A stretch of 64,000 bases of DNA from Volvariella volvacea V23 (Eukaryota; Basidiomycota; Agaricomycetes; Agaricales; Pluteaceae): positions 368,798-432,797 of the forward strand of contig KB722748.1 of NCBI GenBank assembly GCA_000349905.1. Direction: 5' to 3'. Within the stretch, counting starts at the first letter, position 1, and each line of letters begins with the position of its first letter. Of this stretch, positions 32,708 through 44,139 are shown in pieces. Under the pieces are notes generated by a model that was given only the letters and a program-made list of their open reading frames with translations, made no database searches and had not been told where the DNA came from. A program made the position numbers and the translations under genes.

Positions 32708-34167
32708 CACAGGAGGCTGACATGGCAAACTTACGTCAAGCCCCAGCCTCTCAGCCTCGTTCCATCCAGATCTCACCCATGATATCCCAGTTCTTCCACG
32801 GGTTTGCGGCACCATATGCCAATACGCCCGAGGTTTTCACTCCATTATTCCTGAATTGTTTTTTCCTTGACAATCCGCCTCTACTTGACCATATATATGT
32901 AGTTGAGACCCACTCAGGTGCTTCTGTTGGCATAATCAGTAGCATCATATTTTCGGACGCGACGTTGCCGGTAAACAGCTCGCTCTATGTTCTATGGGTG
33001 AAAGCGTTTCTACATCCAATGAAGAGGAGTTCGCCGGTCAGCTAAACCTTACCACACCTCAAGAGTTGGTTCGAGCTCAATCCTACACAGAGAGCAGGGG
33101 AATACCAGGCACTAGCAAAACCTAAGTATATGCACCTGCATCTCATTTGTGCTGCTCTCCGAGGCATGCCTATACCTCCGCCTTGAATTCTGTCACGCTC
33201 ATGTTATTTCGAAGACAACCCTACTCCACCCCCCACCACGCCAGTCGTGGGGCACACAGTTTACCCCATCCACGTCGACGTCATCGTCACAGGCTCATGT
33301 TATCGAAACAACACTCGCCACAACGGACTACGCGAGCAACGAAGAGAAGCGCATCGCATACTCCAACCAACTCTCACACCAAACGGACACGCTCGTCTGT
33401 GGGAGCTGGGCATACGAGCCCATGGTCCACGCCCGCCATACGAATGGCGGCCCATCGCTCCCTGTGATTCTTTACCCACCTCTCAAAGACATTGTGCTCG
33501 TCTTGTCGTCCTCCGACCTGATTCGAGCGAATTCCCTCTGGGACATCTCAACGGACAGGCCGTTCTACTGGCCAGCGACGTCTGATTTTCCGGGTATAGA
33601 TATGCCCTCCTCTATTCCCCGGCCAAGCATTGCATGTACGTGATCCAAACAGCCATTTCGCCAGCGCATTTCAGGATGCCGCTTGCTCGCATGGTGAAAG
33701 CGAGGAACGAATTGCTGCCCCCGTTCTTCAAGAGTGAAACCCTTTCTGGAACGTTTTAAAGGTTGATTTTAATGGGACCGGAGAAGACAATCTGTGATGA
33801 ACCCGAATGAATTTGAGGAGTACGGTTATATGTTTAATACGGAGATTTGGGGTGTGTGTTCAATGAATCTAGGAATGGGACGCATGTAAGTAGTGCTCTG
33901 CAGTTTCTAGCTGGAGGTCAGCGATTTAATGACGTTTGTAGGTTTCATCAGAACGGGAGTTCCCCGGATCGTATGCAAGATACACCGTTTAATGCTGCAT
34001 TTGAATTAAGAGCTGGAGGGTGGGGTCACCGGCGACGAGTTTCCTATTTACTACACCCACACCAACCTGTGTAGATGTATGCACGACTTTCTCTTGAGTG
34101 GACACGATACTTTTATGATAAGGACTAGAGGGCATGTATTACTTTGCATTAAATAACGAGATTAGAT
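32708..34167 (+). pseudogene. Pseudogene-like region, unknown family
   Basis: Several plus-strand blocks look like protein but are in different frames or broken by stops. Examples: IQISPMISQFFHGFAAPYAN (from 32761), NEEEFAGQLNLTTPQELVRA (from about 33020), DYASNEEKRIAYSNQLSHQT, LVCGSWAYEPMVHARHTNGG, LWDISTDRPFYWPATSDFPG (33300-33600), then PLARMVKARNELLPPFFKSE (to about 33740) and EFEEYGYMFNTEIWGVCSMN (33810-33870). In-frame stops lie between the last two. Most likely a decayed multi-exon gene to the right of the F-box insertion. A real gene with unplaced introns cannot be excluded. Family not recognised. Confidence 0.4.
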
Positions 34168-35244
34168 CTAACTGGTGGTAGCGGGAACGTCACTGGATGA
34201 GGGCTTGGGCGGAGCAAACGTGATCTGTTCTCCCTTCTCGCGCATCTCCCGCCATTCCTCGACCTGGTCCGCAATAAGCTTCTCCCTCTTCTCTCTACGC
34301 TCTGCAACGAGCCTGAGGATATGCGACCTCTTGGTGGCCAAAGGCTCCTTGAATGCCCATCCCTTGGCCTGGCCCTTTGTGAGTCGCAATAGCTCGTACT
34401 TCTGCATATTCCTCGTCGCCTGGATCTGGAAGTTGTCCTCGATCCATTTCTCCCTGGCTTCTCTCTCCTTTGGCTCCATGTCTTCCACTCGGTGCGGGTA
34501 GTAGAAGGGGTCGACGAGACCGACTACAGCCCGTTTATATGTCTTGAATGCTTTACGCTTATTCCGCATGCGGGGGAAAATGGGAGAGATATAGTTGTCC
34601 GTGCGGATGTAGGTCGTCTGGACACCATAGACGGCAAGCAGGTAGGAGCGGATATCCGTTTTTGTGATAGACCTAGGAACACGGAATGTCGCCTCGTATG
34701 GGTTGTAAGGTTGGCCCGGCGGAGTGTTGTTCCGCACGAGTCGGAAAATGATATTGGGAAGGTAGACTCTTCGTCCCAGAACCTCTGTCTCCTCTCTGCC
34801 ACCTCTCACCACTGTCCGTACACCACGAATTCTGGAGCGTCTCGCGTTGACCTTCTTGATCCACTCCCTCTTCGTCAGAACCCGTCCGTCTTCCTTGACG
34901 AGCTGCCCTTTGGCCTTGAGACGTTGGTACCGTGCCAAGTCGGATGGCGTTAATCCTTCGCGTGTTGCATCAGACTCGCCCTCCGCAACTGGACCAGACT
35001 TTTTCTGGCGGCGCAGACGAACTGCTAGTGGTGTGGATGCAGTCCTAGCTGCCAACGCCGCGGGCGGAAGAGTTGGTGTTTTTGTTGCATAGGATCGCGT
35101 GGAAAGTGCAAGTCGCGTGAGTGGCTGATGGGAGACCGAGCTTGAGAGCGGCACAGAGAGCGAGCGCATCGAACGCGCGCCCAGGCAACGTAGGGACTGC
35201 ATCTGGGACTGTACCAGACGGGAGGAGTTGAGGAAGCTGAACAT
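34168..35244 (-). CDS. Mitochondrial ribosomal protein uL23m
   Basis: A single-exon CDS from ATG 35244 (MFSFLNSSRLVQSQ) to 34168, about 358 residues. The frame extends upstream, but the mitochondrial presequence begins at this Met. The N-terminal 70 residues are rich in Ser/Arg and poor in acids, as expected for import, ending near RSYATKTP. The uL23 core reads VYLPNIIFRLVRNNTPPGQP, YEATFRVPRSITKTDIRSYL and LAVYGVQTTYIRTDNYISP. The C-terminal extension (EREAREKWIEDNF; HILRLVAERREKREKLIADQ) is typical of fungal Mrp20-type proteins. It sits at the exit of the mitoribosomal tunnel in the large subunit. The gene is divergent from the phosphatase gene, with only 179 nt between the two starts, so they probably share a promoter. 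Confidence 0.88.
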   Translation of the reverse strand: MFSFLNSSRLVQSQMQSLRCLGARSMRSLSVPLSSSVSHQPLTRLALSTRSYATKTPTLPPAALAARTASTPLAVRLRRQKKSGPVAEGESDATREGLTPSDLARYQRLKAKGQLVKEDGRVLTKREWIKKVNARRSRIRGVRTVVRGGREETEVLGRRVYLPNIIFRLVRNNTPPGQPYNPYEATFRVPRSITKTDIRSYLLAVYGVQTTYIRTDNYISPIFPRMRNKRKAFKTYKRAVVGLVDPFYYPHRVEDMEPKEREAREKWIEDNFQIQATRNMQKYELLRLTKGQAKGWAFKEPLATKRSHILRLVAERREKREKLIADQVEEWREMREKGEQITFAPPKPSSSDVPATTS

Positions 35245-35423
35245 TGCGCCGAATTTTTCCAAGCCTGAAACACGTGACGTGTAGCGTGTCAATGTCAGTC
35301 TTGGGCTCGGTGGCGGGTGTCTACCCCAGGAGACGGAATCAATCTCCCCTCCGACCTCGACACCCCTCCGCACATCACCACAGTCCGCGAGCGCCCAGGC
35401 CGCACTGACACCGCCCAGCCGAC
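35245..35423. promoter_or_regulatory. Shared divergent promoter
   Basis: 179 nt separate the starts of the uL23m gene and the phosphatase gene. No clear TATA box is seen, as is common for housekeeping pairs. Confidence 0.5.
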
Positions 35424-38057
35424 ATGGCGGTCACAATATGGAGAATCCTTCGCGCCCTGCAGAAAGCTTGTGCACCCGTTGTAGCAGTTATCAGTTTCTC
35501 GTTCATGCTCACCTTCATCTTCATCCTATACCAGCCATCCTACGGGCCAGGACTAGCTCAGAGACTCAGTTGGCAGTCATGGGACAGCATAACAATGCCG
35601 GACGAACTCGGGACTCTGCCAGCAGGAAGCATAACCACTGGATCATCCAATCAAACAGATGACGACGTGGAAGTTCCAGAGGGTGTGGACTGGTGGAACG
35701 TCACAACCACAACGGACACATTCGATTCAACGAGTTTGCCGTTAGATGTATGGACTCCTTTGTTGCCTCATGACACCGGATGTAAGTTGTAGCCATTTTG
35801 CCATTGCGCCAAGCGTTGGCGATTGTGGAGTGTGTCGGCTAATGACCAACTCGCTTGACTAGTGTCAGAAATCACCGTGACGAAATGCATGATGGATCCG
35901 GATATGAATGAGGATATGTGTGCGCCGGATTCGACATCTCAACAGGATGCGATTAAGGGGTCATGGGTGCGGGTGGAGAGAGATCTTAACATGCAGTTTG
36001 GCTACTTCTCAGGCTGGCTGGTATGTCTTGAATTTGATCCCACAACCCACCATATCTTATATTCCACTAACAGAGCGTTTATTATCGACGGACAAGACGA
36101 CGGGATGTCAAACTCATAACCGACATTGTACTACTGCCGGAGGACGAACAACCTGAGGGTGATGGTTGGGAGAAAGCCGAAACATCGCTTCGTGCAGGTG
36201 TTCTTCGTGCACCTCCTCTCTATCTCTGGTATCGTCTAGGCAAAACAGCGGCAGAAATGAACACTGAGGAGAAGGCAAATCTTATCACCGAACTGGATGT
36301 TCTAGCAGGCGAAGACGTGCCATGGTACGGATTCGAGAAACTGGAGCCTGCTACGACGTTGCCACAAGATAATAGGCTCTCTGTCTGGTTGACATACCGT
36401 CGTGGAGTAAAGAGTATGTCCTCCCTTCCTATTGTTACCAATTCATAGACTGATCACCATATAAATCCCGCGTCAGTACCTCCAAAGGCCCCACCGCTAC
36501 ACTTTTCCCATGATGGAAAGTTCAAAATCATGCAAGTCGCCGATCTTCACTACTCTGTCTCCCAAGGTGTCTGCCGCGACACCCTCCTCGACCCTTGTGA
36601 GGCTGCAGACAACCTCACAAACTCCCTCCTTGGCCGCATGCTTGACAAAGAGAAGCCAGATCTCATAGTCTTCACAGGAGACCAACTCAACGGACAGGAT
36701 ACGTCCTGGGATCCCAGGTCCGTGTTGGCCAAGTTTGCGCGAGCGGTGACGGATAGACAGATTCCGTGGGCCGCGGTGTTTGGGAACCACGACGAGGAGG
36801 ATGGGATGGCGAAGTGGGAGCAGGTGCGGTTGATGAAGGCTTTGCCATATAGTTTGGTGGAGAGAGGGCCGAGAGATGTGCATGGTGTGGCGAATTATGT
36901 GTTGAAGGTCAAGAGCGCTGATGCGTAAGTGCCGTCTGCTGTTAGGGGTTTGGTTGGATTTTTTATATGCACCGGTATTTGTGAATTGACAGGTCGAGAA
37001 CGCACCTGCTTACGCTGTACTTCCTCGACTCTGGATCGTACTCGAAAGGGTTCTTTGATTGGTGGGGATTCTTTACTCCTACTGCGTATGATTGGATACA
37101 CGAGGTACACCCTTCCCTGCATTATCACTTTTACGACCCGACTTAGTATTCATGCTCCAGAACCAAATCGACTGGTTCCTCGAAGAGTCAGGTAACATCC
37201 CATTCCCTTCTCACAACCAAGTACAGCCGGGTTGATACTAATTGCACTTTTGCTTAGCCTCGATAAGCCCCATTGAACGTCCTTTCAGACCAGACTCAGG
37301 CAGAGACATTGGCCACGCATGGCAAGTCAAACGCCAATCAGACCAAGTAACACCCGAAACTCGAAAGCTCGCCAAACCAAACGCGATGATGTTCTTCCAC
37401 ATCCCTCTGTTCGTAATATCCACCCCGCCCTTTTGTTTCCTTCCCACCGTTGACCACGTTTGATTGTATAGGCCGGAAGCTTATGACACTGCAGACCAAG
37501 ATCCACGAACGGGTAAACCTTTAGATGTCGGAATTCACGACCTCGAAAAACCGGGAAACGCAAAGGAGAATGGAGGAATGTTCCAAAATGGCTTGTTGAA
37601 AGCAGAGGAAAGCGACCACGTTGCGAGACACGCTCCAGAGGTCAAGGTGGTTGCCAACGGGCATTGTCATCGTGAGTGATGGGATATGAAAGAGGCGAGA
37701 ATGAATGCTGAGTGGTGGCTTTTTAGTCACGGAGAATTGTCGACGGATTAAAGGCATTTGGATGTGCTTTGGCGGTGGAGGGTGAGTCTCGCTTGGATTT
37801 GTATTCAACTTATATTCTGACGCAGGATTCGTGCTATTTAGCTCGTATTCTGGCTATGGCAAGATTGGGTACGTGTTTACATAAAAGTATTCGTAAGTGG
37901 ATCGCCTAACACATCCCCCAGTTTCGACCGGAGATTCAGAATATACGAGATCTCTGATTACGGCGAAACGATCAAGACGTGGAAGCGGACCGAGAATGAC
38001 GACGTTATCGACGAGCAAATTCTGTCAGGGGCGGGCTCACCGCCGTTAGTACAGTGA
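35424..38057 (+). CDS. Dcr2-type metallophosphoesterase
   Basis: Many exons; the first ends at 35781 and the last closes at TGA 38055-38057. A single N-terminal membrane segment (VVAVISFSFMLTFIFILY) is followed by an acidic lumen-like stretch. The calcineurin-like phosphoesterase motifs are all present and ordered: KIMQVADLHYSVSQG (metal-binding D and H), DLIVFTGDQLNGQD (GDxx), WAAVFGNHDEEDG (GNHD), MFFHIPL, VVANGHCH (GHxH). The spacing matches the fungal Dcr2/Sia1 purple-acid-phosphatase-like family. Yeast Dcr2 acts in cell-cycle start and in down-regulating the unfolded-protein response. NQIDWFLEES and SGYGKIGFDRRFRIYEISD complete the family's C-terminal part. Substrate and location here are inferred. 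Confidence 0.88.
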
Positions 38058-38524
38058 CGAGCGGTGTGGAGGGATTGATTTAGATGGTTGCTTTCGTGTC
38101 GTAGTGTACGATTAATGCACTGTGATTTTGATATCTTACAGTCCGACGGGCTCGGCTTGGCGGAAATGCGCGATTGTGTGAAAGACGTACTGCAGATCTA
38201 CCTACCGTGATACGATGTGTTGTCGATCCTACCATCCACATGCCTTTTTTTCCACCCTGGTTTCTGCAGGATGGGATATATGTTCTTAACCTGAAAGAAA
38301 AGTTAGCTCACGTACGGTGCCAATTGCAGTATATTACACAGCAGCAGAAGAAATAGGGAAAGATGAGAGGAAAGAATTGGAGTCAGCAAGCATGAAGATA
38401 GTATTCTCTTTATCGTTATATTGGGTGGGTAGTCTCATTTGATTGGATTACCAGTGCACTTATTGGAAATATAGACACTAACGCCCCCCAAGAGCTCATG
38501 ACTTCTTTGGAGGATGCAAGGGAT
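38058..38524. other. Intergenic, no gene seen
   Basis: Between two convergent genes (phosphatase and F-box copy 2). No coding signal. Confidence 0.5.
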
Positions 38525-40029
38525 TCATGCATTAAATCGTCCTAGCTCCATAACGGTGAAAGTTCCATTCCATTGATATATCACCACCCTTCCTGCACCA
38601 ATGTCCGATTCCAGTGGCAGGTGAGCCTTACCATGAAGAGTGGGTTTCTTTTGAACAACGGTGAAGTGCTTCTCGCAGGCCTCATCTGGCCATGGATGGT
38701 AAATCAATGTGAGCGTGGAGCCTTCCCAAAGTGCAGAGTGACGATAGCCATGAGAAGCTTTGGGAGTGAGTATGAAAAATGTGCCCCGCGGAATATCTCC
38801 AAGCTTAACCATCTCCCCGATATCGTTCGATGTAGTTTGGCCTTCTGGATTATGTATGAGAATTCCATAGACCCCACTCTTTGTAGAAGTGATTACTCTA
38901 ATGGAACCTCTGCAAAAGCTGAGCTCTGGAATGTGCTTTTGGTGAGTGTCCTTGTCAGGATGCGCGACCCAGAGTGGCAATATACCACCTATGCCCACCC
39001 CTAGTTCGGATATGTCTCTTATTCTGGGGAAGGAAAGATAGTTGTAAAGAAAAACATTCGATCCATTGCGGAGAAGTATGTAACCTTGAGGAAGAAGGCG
39101 GACGCACATCTAGTCGAATGTGAGCACATTTGTCAGAGGTGAACAAGAACTCTTACAGAGAATTGGGTGCGTTTGGCCCATTTATCATAGTTTGATGGCG
39201 TATCTCCCAAGTCAACCCAACGCATAACAATTGCATGTTTGATATCTGCTTCATCGTGTACAAGAGAATATGCCAAATATTCCCCAAGAATCGAAATTGT
39301 GGGTACTCGGCCATAAGGTTCTGGTTGGAACGACTTGAGTCGGTGAGCAACCAGGTTGGATATTGAATAATGGGAGTCGTATTCAAGTGATACGCGCCAA
39401 ATTTCAATCTTGCATTGACCTTTGGATTCGAGCTCGAAGGTTAACATCGGGGATGAGGTATCGATATCTATAGCTATCTGGACTGCATCAGGGATTGATT
39501 GAGGTTGAGGGATGAGAACACGAGGAGTCGGGTCGCTTTCATCGAGATCGTAGAACACAATGGAGCCTGAGGTGAGCCCCACTAGTAACCATCTCCCGCC
39601 TCTTATGAGGTGAAGACAATCTACTTGAATATCAGGCGGAAACCCAAAATTGAGTCTACGTTCGCGAGTTGGTGCACCATCGTCTGTTCTCCATCCAATC
39701 TCTGCACTCTTCCAACGAAGAATGAGGTGCTCCAATTCTTCAGCGGTATACGTATTGATGGGTCGTTCCAAGTACAAATCAGGCGGATGGTGTGAACCGC
39801 AGGAGAGTTCCCTATGAGCGATAGCTTGCCATATAAATTTGGTTTTTGAGATGCCGTGCAAGTATTTGCAGGTCTAAAAATGGTTCCGTAATCATGACCT
39901 TGTCCACGAACTAGGTCGAATGATACTGCATACCTGTCTGACTCGAAGAACATCTCTCCAAGATACCCCTCGCAAAATCTCCGTTAATACCTCTGGTGGC
40001 AAGTTCACCAGTGAAGGCACCTTTCTTAT
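38525..40029 (-). pseudogene. F-box protein, inverted-pair copy 2, start codon lost
   Basis: Homologous to copy 1 along its length. Exon 1 (from 40029) encodes a diverged F-box: RKVPSLVNLPPEVLTEILRG then VSWRDVLRVRQ. Where copy 1 has ATG this copy has ATA (40029-40027), and an in-frame TAG lies eight codons earlier, so no ATG precedes the F-box in this frame. Exon 2 and both introns are nearly identical to copy 1, except for a 36-nt inversion at 39403-39438 that turns the copy-1 residues FNLALTFGFELE into FELESKGQCKIE without breaking the frame. Exon 3 (39109-38525) is moderately diverged and ends WNGTFTVMELGRFNA, which may be the original C-terminus. It could still be expressed from an unseen upstream exon. 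The call is therefore pseudogene or altered-start gene. Confidence 0.6.
39113..39964 (-). repeat. Inverted repeat arm 2 (identity island)
   Basis: Reverse complement of about 31118-31972, nearly base for base, including the 60-nt intron 1 and the intron before exon 3. Contains the 36-nt inverted block at 39403-39438. Confidence 0.8.
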
Positions 40030-40179
40030 CTTGTTATGGTATATGAATGACTAGGAGTTGTTGCGCCACTCACTGATTTTGACCGAGTTGTTGAGCTTGA
40101 GCCCGGTATCCAACGTTCAGCGTAAAGGGCAAGAGAGGAAGGGACAAGGTAAAGCAGGTCACGCTTGGACCCGGTTGGG

Positions 40180-40203
40180 ACGCGATCACATGATCGCGCC
40201 AAA
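40180..40203 (-). promoter_or_regulatory. Near-palindromic upstream element, F-box copy 2
   Basis: Same 24 nt as at 30954-30977, read in gene orientation. It lies between this F-box copy and the divergent leucine-rich-repeat gene that starts at 40293, so it could serve either. Confidence 0.6.
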
Positions 40204-40292
40204 GATTGTTGATTGAACTTAATTGATGATGTCAGAAGCCTGGGGTATTTACCTGGCAAGGCCGCTGTATTGCACCTTTTCCCTCTTTTTCT

Positions 40293-42068
40293 ATGTTCAC
40301 CGCCCAGCTGCCCTATACACCTGAATCCTCTCCCCCGTCCTCGCCAGCCTACTTGGACTCGTCGCCTCCATCATCCCCAGGAAGCACATTCTCTTCATTA
40401 CCAGCAGAACAGTGCTTAGCGGACCCATTTGCAGGATCTGCCAAACCAATTCGTGGACCACCCCAATATGAGAAGAAACGACCTGCAGTAGAACGAGATA
40501 TCTTCGATGACCCAGAAACCCCAGCTAAACGAGCGCGATATACCAACCTGAGCATACGGAACCTAATTATTAACGTCCCGGACTCCCTCAAATTTCTACC
40601 GACGTTACCTGAGCCCAGTCCGAGCCTCACACCTGAAGAGCGTGAGGCGGCCATCTGGGACGAGGCTAGCACAAGGGTTATAGACGGTGTGTACGGAACC
40701 GTAGAACTAGAGTAAGTCCCAATCTACACTCGTGCTGCTCATGAGCTAATGCAGATGTATTCCTGACTCAGTAACACAAACTTGACGTACATACCCCAGC
40801 GCTTCATCGCGGACCTCGAAAAATTCTATGTCCCCCCTGTTGATTTTGAGCCCGTGACACCGGAGAAGCAGGGCGATCGGCCTTCTGCCCCACCTACAAA
40901 AGGTGGCGGTCGGCTGTTTACTCGAGTTGTCACTGCCCCTGTTGGAGCGGGGAACTTGTTTTCAAGATCACCTGAAAATGGCCGAACCCAGACGTTTGGG
41001 GGACTCCCAAGAGAGGACATACGGCTATTCTTGTCTGGAAACCAGATAGCGGAACTACCGATAGAGCTTATGAACCTGCAAAAGTTGACTGTCCTCTCGC
41101 TTCGTAAGTGTATTGACCACCCAACTCGTGTTTGCACTGAGCTTCGATAAGGTTCAAACTACTTAACCCGAATACCACCGGAGATTGGTAATCTCAAGCA
41201 CCTCCATACATTGAATGTTGCCAATAATAAACTCAGCTATCTACCGGCTGAGATACTGTCGCTATCGTTGAGGTCTCTTCAAGTCCATCCGAACCCATTC
41301 CTTCATCCACCATCCCTGCCAGCTCCTGGTTTCAATCCCATTTCCCCGACAACCCGTTATCTGCCCCGAATCCTCCCATTAACGGAACTTTGCCTGCGAA
41401 TGTTGTTTTCCCCCGTACGGAAGCCTCCTCCATCAAGCCTGACAACCCCAGTCAAGAGTCGACCAATGGAAATGCACGAGCGATGTCTTCTCAGGGCTCG
41501 ATATGAGCTACCTCTGCGGGAGGAAGATGACCCCAGTTCACCCCCTCTGCGAAACAAGCGAAGGCTTAAACAACCCATTCCGATCCATTTAAAGCAGTTG
41601 CTCGAAGCATGTGTGCCCGGCTCGGTGTATCTCGACGACTTTATGTCCTTGGATCCACCAGAAGACCTGACGGAGTGGGAGCGAATCAATAGCATTGGGG
41701 TATGTCCTGCTCCACACCACAAAAACGGGAAAGAAGGTTCGGAAAGTTGCTTGGGCGATGGCGTTTTTGCTAGACATGCAGAATCGAGGGTTACATGGCA
41801 AAGTGAGATTTCGGAACTGAATGTAGGTGGATTGGTTCCGTTGATGTGGAGAGGCTGTTCTTGGGGATGTTTAAGTTTCTTGGGACCAGAGGAAGGTCAC
41901 CAAGTGAAAGAAGAGGATGAAGGAGAGAAAGGCGAGCACGAGAACGGAGATGAGGAAGTACGACAAGATGAAGAAGACGAAGAGGTGGAACTACAATTAG
42001 GGGCAGTTCAGTTTGTCGAGTTTAGGGAAGGTGGATTCGGGGAAGAGGATTTCGAGGATGGCGAGTAA
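40293..42068 (+). CDS. Leucine-rich-repeat protein
   Basis: Exons 40293-40711, 40772-41103 and 41152-42068 join in phase, giving about 555 residues. The N-terminal 100 residues are Ser/Pro-rich (SPPSSPAYLDSSPPSSPG), with PETPAKRARY resembling a nuclear-localisation stretch. The repeats run from the end of exon 1: NTNLTYIPQRFI, a disordered insert of about 60 residues, then LFLSGNQIAELPIELMNLQK, LTVLSLRSNYLTRIPPEIGN, LKHLHTLNVANNKLSYLPAE and SLRSLQVHPNPF. A basic region and a conserved block (MEMHERCLLRARYELPL; IPIHLKQLLEACVPGSVYLD) follow. The C-terminus is strongly acidic (about 41900-42000). Short LRRs of the LxxLxxLPxxI type bind proteins; the partner is unknown. Confidence 0.82.
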
Positions 42069-42780
42069 TATAACCCTTAAGCGTGGTTACGGCGGGATAG
42101 CAGGATAGCGGACAGTGTTGGGTGGGTTGTACTATGAGTGTTGTTCAACTGTATCGATACACGTATATTATAGGTGGATTCGCTCGAAATTATACCTCAG
42201 GATAAATTAATTTGTGACTGTTGTTATCCTCCCCGCTCTATTGGATTGGACGCAACTTTAATTAACCTTCCGTTCCTACGACCTTAACCCATGCCCCATG
42301 TCAAAAGAAGTCGCTTCAATGCAATCTACTTCTCTCGCCTGTCAAATTGGAGGAAAATACAAGCAACAACGGAAGAGGCTGGACAGTGCCATATCTTGCA
42401 CGCTTAAGGGTCGCTCCAAGTATGAATATATGAATCCTGGCGTCCAGAAGAAATACTCGCTCGAGTACCTGCAGAGACACTGTGCTGTATTTAGCCTTTG
42501 TGAGGGGCTCCGGGATAAAGGTGTGAACGCTGATAGGGTCATGCAGTCTATGAGTTGGAGTTTACGTTTGGAAATCCCGCGTAGACATAATGAAAGGTTG
42601 TACGTCTAGATTTCGAGGACTCCAAGCTAGATTCAGAAAAATTGGGTGCAGCGCGCTGCAATGGTTGCTAGGATTGTTGGGCGATATCTGTGTTTCTTGT
42701 TGCCATCTGTAGGTATTCCATGAGATCAGCCATTATGTAGCATTGTACAACTTTGAATTACAAAAAAAAATGCCAGGTTC
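42069..42780. other. Intergenic, one unsupported open frame
   Basis: A plus-strand frame of 103 codons at 42298-42609 starts with ATG and is Lys/Arg-rich (KYKQQRKRLD), but has no promoter, splice or family support. Confidence 0.35.
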
Positions 42781-43809
42781 CTATGACGTGTCCATCGCAT
42801 CGCCCGAACCGCTCCCAACCAATATCGTGTCCTCATCAACGATCAGGTCACGGATAGATTCTGATTTCCATGCGGTGGTACCCCTCCTGAGCTTGTAATC
42901 CCTTTCCTTCTGTACACGCTCGTTGGGCATCTCGACGTTACGCAGCATTTCTGTGTGTGTTGCAGTGATGATACAAGCATCGATGTTGGAACCAGATCCC
43001 AAGTCGTTGAAGATACCGGCTGCGATCGCGGCTTTGACCAGGGCCAATGCTTGATCGCGCTAGCCATAGACTGTGAGAAGAGAAAGGGAGGGATGATGGA
43101 CCAATCTAACGTACTTCCATGTTTGGCTTCCAACCACTTTCAAATACTGCCATCGCAGCCAAACTGCCTGAACCCATCGTCACATAGGGAAGCTTATCCG
43201 TGGACCCGTGTGGGTGAATTGTGAAGAGATGTGGGCCTGTAGCGTCAACGCCGCCCAATACCAATGCAGCACCAATGTGTCCTTGGTATCTATTTCATGT
43301 TAAGGCAAGTTTGCGTGTAAAGTCGATGGACTTGCCTGAATAGCATTTGCTTCAGCATCGTCATGGCAGTTACTACTCTTGGCTTGCGACCCGTCGACAA
43401 AGCATGAAGCTCCATGTTGGAGGAGATAAGAGCAGTCGTGAACTCTGTGTCTGCAGCAGTACCGGCACCGCAACATCTGATGGATTCGGTGATGTAATGG
43501 ATCTGTAGTGCAGTCAATCCCGCGGCAATGAGATGCACGTAAGTCGTGAACGAACCTTTTCGCAGTTCTTATCTGCAACGATGTCGCCTTCTGTCGCTCG
43601 AGTATCTGCTCCCAGTACTATCCCGTCCTTGAAGAGACATCCAACGATCGTCGTTCCGGTGCTGGTAGCCTTGGGTAGAGGCAGACCACGGTCATTCAAG
43701 AAGTTATTTCTGATCCAGACGTAAGCATATTGATACAAAAGGGATGTAAGGCCTTTCACCTTATTTGATTTGAAAAGTCGAACCCGGCTGATCTGTGGAT
43801 GGTGGTCAT
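42781..43809 (-). CDS. Proteasome subunit beta2 (Pup1/PSMB7 type)
   Basis: Several exons from ATG 43809 to TAG 42783-42781. The propeptide [20 protein letters not shown] is followed by LPKATSTG and the catalytic threonine in [20 protein letters not shown], so the enzyme is processed to expose Thr1 and provides trypsin-like activity in the 20S core. Further family segments: [93 protein letters not shown] and [20 protein letters not shown] (D in place of V at one site). The C-terminal arm, which wraps the neighbouring subunit, is present. Divergent from the unknown gene at 44140, with about 330 nt between. Confidence 0.94.
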
Positions 43810-44139
43810 TGGGAAGGATTAGATGGGAGCAAGTGGAAGCAGGACGTCGAGGGTGTACGCGTCGGCACTGTCACGTGATATCATAATACTCATAGTTCAC
43901 TCACCCACAATAGGCTCATACCATGGTGGGTAAAAGCGGGACAGTATACTCCATCTATGATAGCCCATCCAGACCATATGTAACACTTGGTACGCGCCTA
44001 CGGACTCGGTGGACTTTGGATCAATGGACTTGAGGTTATTCACGCACAAACGCGTGTATTAGATCGACCGTGGCTCCAACAGCCTCGGGTTGTGTCTTAC
44101 CTACGGTACTTTCTCCACCGTCTTCCTCCATAACAAACC
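43810..44139. other. Divergent promoter region
   Basis: Region between the starts of the proteasome subunit gene and the gene at 44140. No TATA box is evident. Confidence 0.4.

Noticed and set aside
31053..40029. The inverted F-box pair as terminal inverted repeats of a large mobile element
   Set aside because: The interior holds ordinary housekeeping genes (uL23m and phosphatase), there is no transposase or target-site duplication, and similarity stops within the genes. Segmental duplication is simpler.
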